Both the position numbers and the translations under genes were made by a program. A model generated the notes under the pieces. That model was not told where the DNA came from, ran no database searches, and was given only the letters and a program-made list of their open reading frames with translations. Below are positions 1-9,800 of a stretch of 30,419 nucleotides of DNA, piece by piece. The stretch's first letter is position 1; each line of letters begins with the position of its first letter. The DNA is taken from positions 1 to 30,419 of the IMG/VR virus record IMGVR_UViG_3300021959_000245; one strand, given 5' to 3'. This DNA comes from a virus.

Positions 1-2
1 CA

Positions 3-314
3 CCTACCCCAGACGGAAGTTATACAGTACAATTAACCTACTACGGAAAGATAGATGCGTTAAGCGATTCTAATACGAGTAACTTTTTATCCACAGGATA
101 TCCAGATGCTTACCTTTACGGATCACTAAAACACGCTTCTATCTATTTAATGGAAGATGAACGAGTGCCACTATTTACAGCACAGTTCGAGAAGGCTTTA
201 GAAGAAATGAGACTAGAGCAAGAAAAAGCTGAGTTTGCAAAAGGTTCTTTAATGCAAAGAAGAAGAACATATGGCAAACGCAGAAAAGACATTTATTATT
301 TTGGTAATAACTAG
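3..314 (+). CDS. Head-tail adaptor protein, C-terminal part (partial)
   Basis: The open frame enters from the left edge and stops at a TAG at 312-314, giving 103 visible residues. The segment with LTYYGKIDALSD, then SNFLSTGYPDAYLYGSL and a helix-rich stretch containing LMEDERVPLFTAQFEKALEEMR, is the pattern I associate with SU10-type phage adaptor proteins, which form the ring between portal and tail nozzle. The tail is strongly basic (RRRTYGKRRKD). An SU10-like portal at 23132-25321 agrees with this. The start codon and N-terminus lie outside the window. The family assignment comes from recalled sequence resemblance, not from a search. Confidence 0.72.
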   Translation, partial: PTPDGSYTVQLTYYGKIDALSDSNTSNFLSTGYPDAYLYGSLKHASIYLMEDERVPLFTAQFEKALEEMRLEQEKAEFAKGSLMQRRRTYGKRRKDIYYFGNN

Positions 315-325
315 GAGTATAGAAA

Positions 326-718
326 ATGGCTGGATTTAGTGATTATTTAGAAGACAAGGTACTTGACCATGTATTTGGCGGTACTGCTTATACAGCACCT
401 GCAACATTGTATGTTGCTTTGTATACAGTAGCACCTGACGATACTGGTGGCGGTACTGAAGTAACAGGCGGTTCTTATGTAAGACAAACTGGAACTTTTA
501 CTGTCTCAGGCACATCCCCCACAACAGCAACAAACTCTGCTGCAATCGAATACCCAACAGCTACAGCCGATTACGGAACAGTGGTTGCAGTTGGTATTTT
601 AGATGCTTCATCTGGTGGTAATTTACTTGCATATGCAGATTTAACTACCTCAAAAACTGTATCAACAGGAGATGTATTCAGATTTGATGCTGGTGATTTA
701 GACATCACATTAGCTTAA
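326..718 (+). CDS. Gp80-like phage tail-fibre/structural protein
   Basis: A 130-residue protein that begins MAGFSDYLEDKVLDHVFGG and continues with PATLYVALYTVAP and GGSYVRQ. This is a widespread small phage structural family, usually labelled tail-fibre protein or Gp80-like; its exact virion position is not settled. The body is rich in Thr, Gly and beta-prone residues, with no signal peptide or membrane segment. GGAG sits about nine bases before the ATG, which supports this start. It begins 11 bases after the adaptor gene and is followed four bases later by a repeat protein, so it is part of the late tail operon. Confidence 0.7.
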   Translation: MAGFSDYLEDKVLDHVFGGTAYTAPATLYVALYTVAPDDTGGGTEVTGGSYVRQTGTFTVSGTSPTTATNSAAIEYPTATADYGTVVAVGILDASSGGNLLAYADLTTSKTVSTGDVFRFDAGDLDITLA

Positions 719-722
719 TACC

Positions 723-1442
723 ATGGCCTCAGTAGGCTACGGGTTATACACATACGGGAAGTCCGACTATGGAACTCCCGTTTATCATTTTGGTGTAGCT
801 ACATCCGCCCAAACATCAGGCTTTACTGCTGAAGCATCAGTTATACGCTATGGTGCATCTGTTATACCAGGCGTATCTGACTTTGATGCTGTTAGCACAG
901 TTATTAAATTAGGGTCATCCACCCTTGCACAAACATCAAACTTTACTGGTGATGGCGTAGTCCTCAAGTTTGGTGCATCAGTTATATCAGCAGTTTCAAG
1001 CGGTTCAGCTACAGGCAGACAAATAGATCGTGGATCAGCGACTATAGCTGAGACATCTGGAATGTCTGCAACAGGTAGACAAATAAACAGAGGTGTTGCA
1101 ACCATTGCTGCGATATCAGACTTTAGTGCAGTAGGTACGCAAATTGATAGGGGTGTTGCAACCATATCATCAACCAGTGATATGACATCTGCTGGGGTCT
1201 TAATTAAATTAGGATCTTCAACATTACCAGAAACATCTGGTATGACGGCCCTAGGCAGACAAATAGATCGTGGTGTTTCTTCTATAGCAGCTATCTCTGA
1301 TATGACTGCTACAGGTCGATTCACCATCAGTGCAAATGCAACTTTACCAGCAGTCTCAGATTTTGAGGCGACTGGTAGACAAATTGATCGTGGTTCAGCA
1401 ACCATTCAACAAACAAGTGGTTTTTCTGCTGTTGGTGGTTTA
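723..1442 (+). repeat. Tandem 60-bp coding repeats (11 units)
   Basis: From codon 21 (783) to codon 240 (1442) the coding sequence consists of eleven contiguous 60-bp units, each starting near an ATA/ATT (Ile) codon. The most similar units share the stretch GGYAGACAAATWGATCGTGG (around 1014, 1254 and 1374), so units have duplicated fairly recently or are kept alike by recombination. The listed span also includes the 60-base unique N-terminal region. The regularity leaves a long open frame on the opposite strand (848-1405), which is a by-product. Confidence 0.8.
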
Positions 1443-1568
1443 AAATGGAATGACATTATAGTTCCAGCAGAGACATGGACAGATCAAACTGCACCTAGCG
1501 GTACATGGACAGAAGAATCTGTACCACCTTCAGACTGGACAACATTAGGCAAACAAGAAGCAGCTTAA
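723..1568 (+). CDS. Tail protein built of eleven 20-residue repeats
   Basis: A 281-residue protein. Residues 21-240 divide exactly into eleven 20-residue units, for example IDRGSATIAETSGMSATGRQ and INRGVATIAAISDFSAVGTQ. Conserved positions are Ile1, Gly4, Ala/Ser6, Thr7, a hydrophobic residue 8, Ser12, Phe/Met14 and Gly18. At DNA level this is a 60-bp period. The last 41 residues contain a different, Trp-rich motif (TWTDQTAPSGTWTEESVPPS). Regular beta-prone repeats between tail and fibre genes suggest a beta-solenoid-like fibre or tail appendage. I do not recognise a named family. No clear Shine-Dalgarno is visible, so coupling to the gene four bases upstream is likely. Confidence 0.75.
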   Translation: MASVGYGLYTYGKSDYGTPVYHFGVATSAQTSGFTAEASVIRYGASVIPGVSDFDAVSTVIKLGSSTLAQTSNFTGDGVVLKFGASVISAVSSGSATGRQIDRGSATIAETSGMSATGRQINRGVATIAAISDFSAVGTQIDRGVATISSTSDMTSAGVLIKLGSSTLPETSGMTALGRQIDRGVSSIAAISDMTATGRFTISANATLPAVSDFEATGRQIDRGSATIQQTSGFSAVGGLKWNDIIVPAETWTDQTAPSGTWTEESVPPSDWTTLGKQEAA

Positions 1569-1580
1569 AGGAATTTTTTT

Positions 1581-2729
1581 ATGGCAGATACATTTACTAC
1601 TAATTTAAACCTTACCAAACCAGAGGTTGGTGCATCCACCGATACCTGGGGAACTAAATTAAACAATGACTTAGATGACCTAGATGCAATCTTTAGTGCT
1701 ACTGGTACATCGGTAGCAATTAACTTAGACGGAGCAGTCATTGATAGCTCTGTCATTGGTGGCACAACTCCAGCAGCAGGTACTTTTACTACTGGTACAT
1801 TTACAGGCTTGGTTGATGCAGCCATTATTGACGGAGATAACTTTAAAGTAGCTGGTGGTCAAGGAACAGACGGACAAGTTCTTACTTCAACAGGAAGTGG
1901 AGTAGCTTGGGAAGATGCAAGTGGTGGTGCTACAGACATTAATGGCTTATCTGATGCTAAGAGCGGTGGAACAAATTTTACCAATTCTTTAATTTTAGGA
2001 CATCAAACAACAGGAACCCTTAGTAATGCAAATCAAAATACAGGTGTAGGTTATGGAGTAATAGATGCGATTACTTCAGGGGATGGAAATTCTGGATTAG
2101 GTTATAACTCACTTGGAGCTATTACAACTGGAAGTTTTAATGCGGCTATAGGTTATGAGGCTTTTGATGCGGTAACTTCAGGCAGTTCAAACACTGCTAT
2201 TGGTACACAAGCTGGTCAAAGTTTAACGACTGGGGTTGAAAGTTTTTATGGTGGAAGATTAACAACAGCATCAAGTGGTGGTGTTAATGGTGAAATAGTT
2301 ATAGGTTACAACATAACAGGAAAAGGTAATTTTACTGCTTTTATAGGTGGCTCAAGTGGAGCTTACAATGAAGCCAATTCATCTTCATGGTCTACAACTT
2401 CTGACAGAAGAATTAAGAAAAACATTGTAGAAAACAGTGTTGGTTTAGAAAAAATAAATCAAATTCAAGTTAAAAACTTTGAATATAAGTTAAAAGATGA
2501 AATAGAAGGTTTACCATCTCATACAGCAATTAATAAACAAGGACAGCAATTAGGTGTTATAGCCCAAGAAATTCAAGAAATATTACCTGAGGTTGTTAAA
2601 GAAGAGTCGACAGGATGTTTAACTGTAAATCCTGATAATATTACTTGGCATCTTGTAAACGCTGTAAAAGAGTTATCAGCTAAAGTTGATAGCCTACATA
2701 ACGAAATTAATATTCTTAAAGGAGAATGA
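1581..2729 (+). CDS. Tail fibre with C-terminal S74 intramolecular chaperone
   Basis: A 382-residue fibre. The N-terminus ([19 protein letters not shown], then [17 protein letters not shown]) is common in phage fibres that dock on the tail. Residues about 125-255 contain repeats of the type [43 protein letters not shown], resembling beta-roll heads of trimeric adhesins. The C-terminal 109 residues form a peptidase S74 domain: Ser274 and Lys279 in [11 protein letters not shown] match the Ser-Lys dyad of this family, and [16 protein letters not shown] is its conserved core. S74 domains trimerise the fibre and then cut themselves off. The end is coiled-coil-like. AAAGGAA precedes the ATG. Confidence 0.88.
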   Translation: MADTFTTNLNLTKPEVGASTDTWGTKLNNDLDDLDAIFSATGTSVAINLDGAVIDSSVIGGTTPAAGTFTTGTFTGLVDAAIIDGDNFKVAGGQGTDGQVLTSTGSGVAWEDASGGATDINGLSDAKSGGTNFTNSLILGHQTTGTLSNANQNTGVGYGVIDAITSGDGNSGLGYNSLGAITTGSFNAAIGYEAFDAVTSGSSNTAIGTQAGQSLTTGVESFYGGRLTTASSGGVNGEIVIGYNITGKGNFTAFIGGSSGAYNEANSSSWSTTSDRRIKKNIVENSVGLEKINQIQVKNFEYKLKDEIEGLPSHTAINKQGQQLGVIAQEIQEILPEVVKEESTGCLTVNPDNITWHLVNAVKELSAKVDSLHNEINILKGE

Positions 2730-2731
2730 AT

Positions 2732-2995
2732 ATGACTCAAACTGTAGCAGAAGTCTTAGCATCAGCAGATGATTCAGTAACACTTATTAATGATATAAAT
2801 GCAAACAACAGTGATTCAAATTATGTGCCAAGTAGTTATAGCCAAAATGAAATAAATAATATGGTTCAGCGTAATGTTGACCATTTAGAAATAATCTTGA
2901 ATTATACAGAGCCAGATGTAGCAGGAAGCTCAGAAGATAAATCATCTTACACTTCAGCGATTGCGACTGGTAAAGCATATATTGCAGCGAACTAA
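2732..2995 (+). CDS. Small conserved phage protein after the fibre gene
   Basis: An 87-residue protein starting MTQTVAEVLASADDSVTLIND. An in-frame ATG six bases earlier (2726) is also possible, but AAAGGAG at 2718-2724 is spaced seven bases from ATG 2732 and only one from 2726, so the later start is preferred. The second half, NMVQRNVDHLEIILNY then DKSSYTSAIATGKAYI, is a helical pattern seen in small proteins beside tail-fibre genes of marine phages. It may be a fibre assembly or connector protein; no function is established. No membrane segment or signal peptide is seen. Confidence 0.6.
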   Translation: MTQTVAEVLASADDSVTLINDINANNSDSNYVPSSYSQNEINNMVQRNVDHLEIILNYTEPDVAGSSEDKSSYTSAIATGKAYIAAN

Positions 2996-2999
2996 GTGA

Positions 3000-4511
3000 A
3001 TGGCATTATTCCCAATTACTCCACCCGCAGGCATAGTCAAGAACGGAACTGATTATGGCAACAAAGGTCGTTGGGTTGACGGGAATTTAGTTCGCTTTGA
3101 AAATGGCTACCTCAAACCTATAGGTGGCTGGACAAAACTTAGAGCTACAGCACTAGATGGCGCACCCATTGGGATGTACGCCTATAACGATAACTTGGGC
3201 CAACCAGTATTAGCAGTTGGTACAAGAGAAAAGGTGTATGTTTTATACGACAACACTTGGACTGATATCACACCAGTCGGTTTTGTTAATGATGAAAGTA
3301 ATGACCCTCTTGGTTTTGGTGCATACCATTACAATGTTGAAGATTATGGTGATGCTCGTTCAGAATCAGGTTTACCTTTAGATACAGGTCATTTTTCTTT
3401 TGACAACTGGGGTGAACATTTAAACTTCTGTTTTTCTGGCGATGGTAAGATTTACCAATGGCGACCAGATTCAGCAGGTGGATCACCTGATACCATAGCC
3501 ACAGTCGTATCTAACGCACCCACAGGGTGTCAAGCCATTATCGTTACCAACGAAAGACACTTGGTAGCCATTGGTTCAGGCGGAGATCCAAGAAGGATTC
3601 AATGGTCAAACAGAGAGGATAATACCAACTGGACATCTAAAGCTACTAACACCGCAGGTGATTTACAAATCCCTACAGGTGGTAGAGCTATCATGGCAGC
3701 ATCATTTGGTAATGACATTATTATCTTTAGTGATACAGGTATCAGCAGAATGTTCTATGCAGGTTCACCCTTTGTTTATGGTATTGCTGATGCTGGAACT
3801 AACTGTAAAGCAGTCAGCAGAAGATCCATTGTTTCTACTGGTAACTTCCTAGCATGGATGGGTGAAAACTCTTTCTTTGTTTACGATGGTACTGTTAGAG
3901 AAATACCATGCGAAGTGCATGATTATGTTTACGATTTACTCAATGTACCAGGTAGAAAGGCTTGTTGGGGTGGACACAACTCTAACTTCAATGAAATATG
4001 GTGGGGATTCCCAAGCGGTGAATTACAATACGCACCAAACAAATATGTGATTTGGAACTATGGTGAAAATGTTTGGTCTATTGGTGAACTAGACAGAGGT
4101 TGTTGGGTTGACCAAGGTGTCTTTGATTTCCCAACTTCAGCAGATAACGCTGGGTTTGTGTATCAGCACGAATCAACTGTATTAGGTAACTCACCTAACT
4201 TAGGCTCTGCTGTTCCATATGCGACCTCTGGGCCTATCGAAATAGGCAATGGTGACAATTATGTCCAATGCAATCAAATCATTCCAGACGAAGAGGCTAA
4301 CACGCTTCCAGGTGTCACCCTTAGTTTCAAAGGTAAATTTACTCCACTCGGTGCAGAAACCGACTTTGGCAGTTTTACTTTTGAAAGTGATGGTTATACC
4401 GATGCTAGGTTTACTGCACGACAAGTCTCATTGACAGTTACAGGCAGTACCACACAAGACTTTCAAGTAGGAAAAATTAGATTAAACATTAGACCAAGGG
4501 GTAAAAGATAA
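3000..4511 (+). CDS. Tail hub/nozzle-like structural protein
   Basis: A 503-residue protein beginning MALFPITPPAGIVKNGTDYG and GRWVDGNLVRFENGYLKPIGGW. This start is characteristic of large structural proteins in many marine phages and fits the place of P22 gp10 or T7 gp12-like tail nozzle proteins. The body alternates short beta segments with Trp and Gly (for example NERHLVAIGSGGDPRRIQWS, GNFLAWMGENSFFVYDG, GGHNSNFNEIWWGFPSG), compatible with a beta-propeller. The C-terminal domain (about 400-503) looks like a beta-sandwich. It begins four bases after the preceding gene and overlaps the next by one base. The role as nozzle or hub is inferred from position and fold impression. Confidence 0.62.
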   Translation: MALFPITPPAGIVKNGTDYGNKGRWVDGNLVRFENGYLKPIGGWTKLRATALDGAPIGMYAYNDNLGQPVLAVGTREKVYVLYDNTWTDITPVGFVNDESNDPLGFGAYHYNVEDYGDARSESGLPLDTGHFSFDNWGEHLNFCFSGDGKIYQWRPDSAGGSPDTIATVVSNAPTGCQAIIVTNERHLVAIGSGGDPRRIQWSNREDNTNWTSKATNTAGDLQIPTGGRAIMAASFGNDIIIFSDTGISRMFYAGSPFVYGIADAGTNCKAVSRRSIVSTGNFLAWMGENSFFVYDGTVREIPCEVHDYVYDLLNVPGRKACWGGHNSNFNEIWWGFPSGELQYAPNKYVIWNYGENVWSIGELDRGCWVDQGVFDFPTSADNAGFVYQHESTVLGNSPNLGSAVPYATSGPIEIGNGDNYVQCNQIIPDEEANTLPGVTLSFKGKFTPLGAETDFGSFTFESDGYTDARFTARQVSLTVTGSTTQDFQVGKIRLNIRPRGKR

Positions 4512-4876
4512 TGGATTTATCCTCACAAAGACAGTACATACAAAGGGCCGTTAATGCAACAGTTGATTTAACAACAACAAGTGCGACTTTAATTTATACA
4601 GCACCTAGCGGTGGTGATTTTGACTTTGCAATTATTGAATCAATTTTAGTAACAGAGGATGGCGGTCAACAAACAGATTTTACTTTAACCATGACAAGTG
4701 ATGACTCTGTGGTGCATACGCTATGGTCACAATACAATATAGGCGCACATAATACAGTTGAATTATTAACGAGAAGTTTAATATTAACAGCAGGAGAAAT
4801 TATAAATTGCACAGCTTCTCATGCAAACAAATTAAGTGTAATTATGAGTATCGTTGAATATGGAAAAGGCGATTAA
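4511..4876 (+). CDS. Small beta-rich structural protein
   Basis: A 121-residue protein beginning MDLSSQRQYIQRAVNATVDL. It is rich in Thr, Ser and Ile with beta-strand patterns (TSATLIYTAPSGGDFDFAII, FTLTMTSDDSVVHTLW, ELLTRSLILTAGEII). No enzyme motif, signal peptide or membrane helix is present. The ATG shares its A with the TAA of the preceding tail gene, so translation is probably coupled. Its place between the nozzle candidate and the ejection proteins suggests a minor virion protein. I do not recognise a specific family. Confidence 0.6.
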   Translation: MDLSSQRQYIQRAVNATVDLTTTSATLIYTAPSGGDFDFAIIESILVTEDGGQQTDFTLTMTSDDSVVHTLWSQYNIGAHNTVELLTRSLILTAGEIINCTASHANKLSVIMSIVEYGKGD

Positions 4877-5264
4877 TAAAGTCACACCCATTAAAAAAGA
4901 ACCCGAAGAATGGGAAGTTCAATGGGAACGCTGTAAGCCTTTAATTGAAAAAGCTATAGAATACCAAGACTCCTATACAATTGACGATGTAGAAGCTAAA
5001 ATAGGGAATGGAATAGCCTTGTTATGGCCAGGAAAACAAACAGCTATTGTTACAGAATTTGTAGTTTTTCCTAACAAGAAAGTATTACACATTCTCTGCA
5101 TAGCTGGTAAATATGAAGAAGTGGAAGAAATTTATAAAAGTATAGAAAACTACGCAAGAGAAATAGGTATAGATAAAATTACCGGAAGTGGTCGTAAAGG
5201 TTGGTTAAGAAAGGTTAAACATCTTGGATTTAAACAAGAATACATGATAAGCAAAGAATTATAG
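4860..5264 (+). CDS. GNAT-like phage internal virion-associated protein
   Basis: A 134-residue protein. Starting at ATG 4860 gives MEKAINKVTPIKKEPEEWEV; a TTG at 4854 would add two residues. The order of a central beta-rich segment (GIALLWPGKQTAIVTEFVVF, KVLHILCIAG), a helix (YEEVEEIYKSIENYAREIG) and then GSGRKGWLRKVKHLGFKQ (residues 109-126) is that of the GNAT-like acyltransferase fold in phage internal or ejection proteins. GRKGWLRK is the most diagnostic string. The gene overlaps the preceding one by 17 bases and precedes the ejection genes. Whether it acylates anything is unknown; it may only use the fold structurally. Confidence 0.62.
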   Translation: MEKAINKVTPIKKEPEEWEVQWERCKPLIEKAIEYQDSYTIDDVEAKIGNGIALLWPGKQTAIVTEFVVFPNKKVLHILCIAGKYEEVEEIYKSIENYAREIGIDKITGSGRKGWLRKVKHLGFKQEYMISKEL

Positions 5265-5273
5265 GATAAATAT

Positions 5274-6242
5274 ATGGCAGATCCATTAACAATAGCAGCA
5301 GTAGTTGGTGCAGGTGCAGCAGCTAAATCTGCATTTGATCCCGAAACAGGAAAGCAAACTACACAAATAGATCCGGCTCAACAAGCCATGTATGAAGATC
5401 TTTATTCAAGATCTAAAGGCATAGCCGCACAACCATTTGTACCTTACACAGGCAAAAGAGTTGCTGGATTTTCTCCGGATCAACTTAGAGCCTTTCAAGC
5501 TACCCGTGGTATGTTTGAAGCTGGTCAACAATACGATCCGCTTGGAACACTTAGTCAATTAGGTCAACAGCCAACACCAGGTTTATTACAAGCAGATATT
5601 GGTGCATATCAATCACCTTATCAACAACAAGTGATCGATCAAACCATGGCTGATATTCAGAGACAATCTGATATTGCACAGCAATTAGCACAATCAAGAG
5701 CAATTAAAGCTGGTGCATTTGGTGGTTCTCGATCTGCTTTACTTGAAACTGAAGCAACCAGACCTTATATAGAACAACAAGCAAGAACTTCAGCCGCATT
5801 ACGACAAGCTGGTTTTGAACAGGCACAAAGGGCCGCAGAATCAGACATTGAAAGACAGATGCGAGACAGACAATTCCAGGCTGGTATCCAACAACAACTC
5901 TTAGGCGAACAATACAGAAGCCTTGGATTACTTGGTGGTATCGGTGGCCAACAACAACTCTTACAACAAAGAGCGTTGGATGTTCCTTACCAAGAATTTG
6001 GCAGGGCATTGGATTATCCAAAACAACAACTTGGTTTATTGGCTCAAGGTCTTAGTGGTCAACCTCAATTTGGTCAAACATCTGGTTATCAACCATCTGG
6101 TATAGAAGGCGTAACAACTGCAATGAACATTCTTGGTTCTCCATTTATGCAAAGTGCTTTTCAGGGTGCATCAATACCCAAATTTAGCGGAGCAAGTACA
6201 GGCACCGGAAGTGCAGGAATAGATTATTTAATTGGTCCTTAA
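5274..6242 (+). CDS. Ejection/internal virion protein candidate (Gln/Ala-rich)
   Basis: A 322-residue protein with a short hydrophobic Ala/Gly-rich N-terminus (LTIAAVVGAGAAAKSAF) and a long Gln-, Ala- and Arg-rich helical centre (about 105-235, for example QQVIDQTMADIQRQSDIAQQ and RQMRDRQFQAGIQQQLLGEQ). The motif KAGAFGGSRSALLETEATRP is shared by phage proteins taken to be parts of the DNA-ejection machinery, analogous to T7 gp14. The C-terminus is Gly/Ser-rich. Its neighbours, a GNAT-like protein and two more ejection candidates, support that role. No peptidoglycan-hydrolase motif is seen. Confidence 0.65.
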   Translation: MADPLTIAAVVGAGAAAKSAFDPETGKQTTQIDPAQQAMYEDLYSRSKGIAAQPFVPYTGKRVAGFSPDQLRAFQATRGMFEAGQQYDPLGTLSQLGQQPTPGLLQADIGAYQSPYQQQVIDQTMADIQRQSDIAQQLAQSRAIKAGAFGGSRSALLETEATRPYIEQQARTSAALRQAGFEQAQRAAESDIERQMRDRQFQAGIQQQLLGEQYRSLGLLGGIGGQQQLLQQRALDVPYQEFGRALDYPKQQLGLLAQGLSGQPQFGQTSGYQPSGIEGVTTAMNILGSPFMQSAFQGASIPKFSGASTGTGSAGIDYLIGP

Positions 6243-6244
6243 TT

Positions 6245-6850
6245 ATGGCAAATTCATTTCAAAAACTAGCAGACATTCTTAACATAGAAACCGCAAGACT
6301 ATCCGGTGATCCTAGAAGATTACAAGTTGCATCGCAGATGCAAGAAACAAAAGAATTAAAACAAGCAACCGCACAGAGTGAGGCTGAGATCAACAAAGCG
6401 ATTGACGAGTCTAACTTGCCCGAAAGTCAAAAGAGATTATTAAAGGCTTTAAGTCTAAGAGAGAAAGCTGCCTTGTTCCTAGAAACACAAAAGCCTGAGA
6501 AAAAATTAACCCCGAATGAAATGGTTAAAATGGAAGAGGCTAAAGTTTTACAAAAATTACAAATAGTTGATGGAGATGTAACAAAATTAACTCCATATGA
6601 AAAAAATATTTATGACAACTACATTAAAGGCGGAGGCATAAATCCGTTTATGGAAGCTCTTGCCAAACAAATAAATGGCAGCACCGCAACTCCTCCACCT
6701 GTATCCAAAACATATACTGTAACAAGCGGTATATATAAAGGAGATTCAGCAGATAACATTATTAGCAATGCTAAAAATTTAAACCCACAATTAACTAGAG
6801 AAGAAGTTATAAAAAATTTAATATCTCAGGGTATTATAGCCGAGGGATAA
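6245..6850 (+). CDS. Ejection-module helical protein
   Basis: A 201-residue protein with mostly charged, alpha-helical composition (residues 20-100, including QMQETKELKQATAQSEAEIN and LPESQKRLLKALSLREKAAL). A short Pro-rich linker (STATPPPVSK) leads to a C-terminal segment, YTVTSGIYKGDSADNIISNA, with a helix NPQLTREEVIKNLISQGII. No catalytic motif or membrane segment is visible. It lies two bases after the previous candidate ejection gene and three bases before the giant one, so it probably belongs to the same virion complex, perhaps like the middle internal protein of T7-type phages. The family is not recognised. Confidence 0.58.
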   Translation: MANSFQKLADILNIETARLSGDPRRLQVASQMQETKELKQATAQSEAEINKAIDESNLPESQKRLLKALSLREKAALFLETQKPEKKLTPNEMVKMEEAKVLQKLQIVDGDVTKLTPYEKNIYDNYIKGGGINPFMEALAKQINGSTATPPPVSKTYTVTSGIYKGDSADNIISNAKNLNPQLTREEVIKNLISQGIIAEG

Positions 6851-6853
6851 AAC

Positions 6854-9800
6854 ATGGCCGAATTCATAGTTCCGCCTCCGTCTAAAAAAGAATCAGAAAA
6901 TACAAAAAGCGGATTTGTATTACCAAAACCAACACCAACACCAGAAACTGCTGGTTTTGTTTTGCCCGAACCAACTCAAGAAGGAACATCTTTCTTTGGC
7001 GATATCCCGGAAGCAGAATTAAGAAAAGATCCTGAATTTATTAAAGCCGCAAAAAGCATTTATGAATGGAATGAGGGTAGAACTTTTGGTTTTAAAAACA
7101 AAGAACCAAAAAAATTAAACTCAGACGAACAGTATGCTGATTACGCTCTTAGATACATGGGATGGTTTAATTACAACATACCTAAAATGAGTAAAGAAGC
7201 TGCAGATTTATACCATGATGCAACAGATCAACAAAAAATTGATTTTGTAACTTTGATGGATAAATACGATCAAAAGAAAGTTAGTTTAGCTGGTACAGGT
7301 AGATTTGCCGCAGGTGTGCTTTTAGATCCCAGCACCTATGTTGGCATAGGAACTTTTGGTGCTGGATTAGCCGCAAGACAAACAGCAAAAGCGGCCGCCA
7401 AAAGATCTATAAGAGAAATGGTTAAATCTGGTTTGAAAGTTGGTGGAACTATTGGTGCATTGGAAGGTGCAACTTATACAGTTGCCGATGATGCTTTGCG
7501 TCAATCAGCAAGAATACAATCTGGTCAACAAGAAGGATTTGATTTTGGGCAATCAGCTAAAGCAGCATCTTTGGGATCTGTATTAGGCGGCACTTTGGGT
7601 GGATCTGCTGGTGCTGTATCAGGAAGATTTAAAGGTAAAAAAGTTGTTCAATTTGAAGATAGTGTAGATAAAGAACTTGTTGATCTAGGGTTGGATCCAC
7701 AAAAAGCAAGACAAGCTGAAACATATGATCCTTGGGCGGATCCAATAGAAACGCAAGATCCAGTTAAAAGAGCAAAACAAATAGAAAAAAATGTTAAATA
7801 CCAGGAGCAATATAAAGATTATAGAGCCGGTAAACTCCAAGATATTAAGATTGACACAAAGCCAAAAGAAATAAACATAAAGCCTGGAACTTTGGGAGAG
7901 CTAGTCATAAATGATCCGCAAGGATTTATTAAAGAAGTTTACAATGTTGATGCTCCAGATGTTTCTTATCCAAAATTAAAAATAATTAAAATTGATGATG
8001 GCCAAACTGGTGAGCCTAGATTTAACTTGGTTCAAAATCTTTCTTTAAAAGATGCCTATGATGAACAAGATCTATTTAATATAGCAAGAGCAAATAAATT
8101 ATCTGAAGAAGATCTTATTAATAAAAAAGAAGATGTAATTATCGAAAGAGATTTCAACACTCTTGATGATGCAAAAATATTTGCAAGTGAAATAGTTGAA
8201 GAAATTAAATTGCAACAACCAAAAATAGAGGCTCCGAAACCAAAAACCAAAAGCAATGCACTTCCAGAAAGTTTAAAGATACCGCCCAAGCCAAAACTAA
8301 GAACTGCCAGACAATATCTTAAAGGAGCAATTGGAAAAGACTCAGGAGATATGGGTGATTTTTTACAAGCACTGGAAGGCAAGAGCGGTCAATTACCACC
8401 AGCTTACAGGGCCAAACCTGGAACTACTGGAATTGGTGCAGATGGTGTTATTGCTCGTATGCAAGAAGATGGTTTTTATCCGAGAGCGACCATAGAAGGA
8501 GATCGTGGAACAACTGCCGGAGAAGCTGAATCTTTTTATGACGATATAGCTATAGATAAAACACATCCAGACGATCAATTAGCATTGGATCTTTACAACC
8601 AACAAGTTAATGAAATACAGGCAAAAAAAGAATTGCTTAATGAGTATGGTGTAGATCCCAGGGGAATGAGCGATGAAGATGTTGCAAAAGTCTTGCAAGA
8701 AATAGACGAACAAAAAATACCACCAGCACGAATAAAAGAAACTCCTCCAATGGAAATTTATGAACAAGCTATTAGGCAAACAGACGAACCTATGCTTGGC
8801 ACTACAGATTTTCAACAAGATACTACAGTTGCTTTAAACCAAAAGGTTATAGATGTTGGAACGCAAATTATGGATGAGTTGGATATACCAAGAAATCCAA
8901 AAGTTTTAATATCAGACCAAATAAAAGAAGCTATCTTATTGGCAAACGAAAACAAAATTTATAGAGATAAGTTTGCCGAAGTTTTGTCAAGAAACAATTT
9001 AACTGTAAATCAATTAAGTGATTTCTTTAGGGAAAGCGTTGCCGATTCGGCAAGAAGGATGCAGCAACTTTCTGTCATAAAACAATCGTTAAAAAAAGTT
9101 GGTCAAGACCTTGGTGAGATTGAAAAACAAGAAGGTTTTTATTCTAATTTTATTGAAAATTATTCAGACATAATTAGATCCCTGGACAACATAAGAAGGG
9201 GTTTATTAGTTAGTCAGATTGCTACAGCCATGCGTAATAATACTGCACAAATTGGCCGGGTAATGTTAAATACTTTGGTCCAAGCGTTTGATGGTGCTTT
9301 AAATCAAACATTTAATCCAGTAAGAAGGGCGTTTGGAGCAAAAGAACAATTAGTAGATCACACCAAATCTTTTAGATTAATGATGAATCTAACCAAAGAT
9401 AAATCCAAGGCAAAAGACTTAACTGAATTTTTAACCAAATATTATGTGAATGAGGGAGATAAATTATTTACCAAATATGCGTCTGAGGTTGCTGATTCAT
9501 CTAAAGCAAAAGTATTTAAAGCTGCACAAAAAGCAGTAGATGGTCTTAACTTCCTTAACAGGATGCAGGAGTTTTATTATCGAAGAGGTATGTTTGCAAC
9601 ATCAATACAAAACACTCTGGCAGAAAAAGGCATTGATATAAACAAAATTGGTATTGGTGATGATCTATTAGATTATATTTCTGCTGATGATGTGTCAAAA
9701 GCGGTAGATGATGCTTTGTATTTTACTTATGCCAAGACTCCAGATAATACATTTCTTAAAAAGTTTGTAGAAATTTCTAATTCAATACCATTTATTACAA

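Noticed and set aside
848-1405. 185-codon open frame on the minus strand inside the repeat protein gene
   Set aside because: It is kept open by the 60-bp repeat periodicity of the sense gene; its translation repeats in step with the sense units, and the sense gene fits the tail operon.
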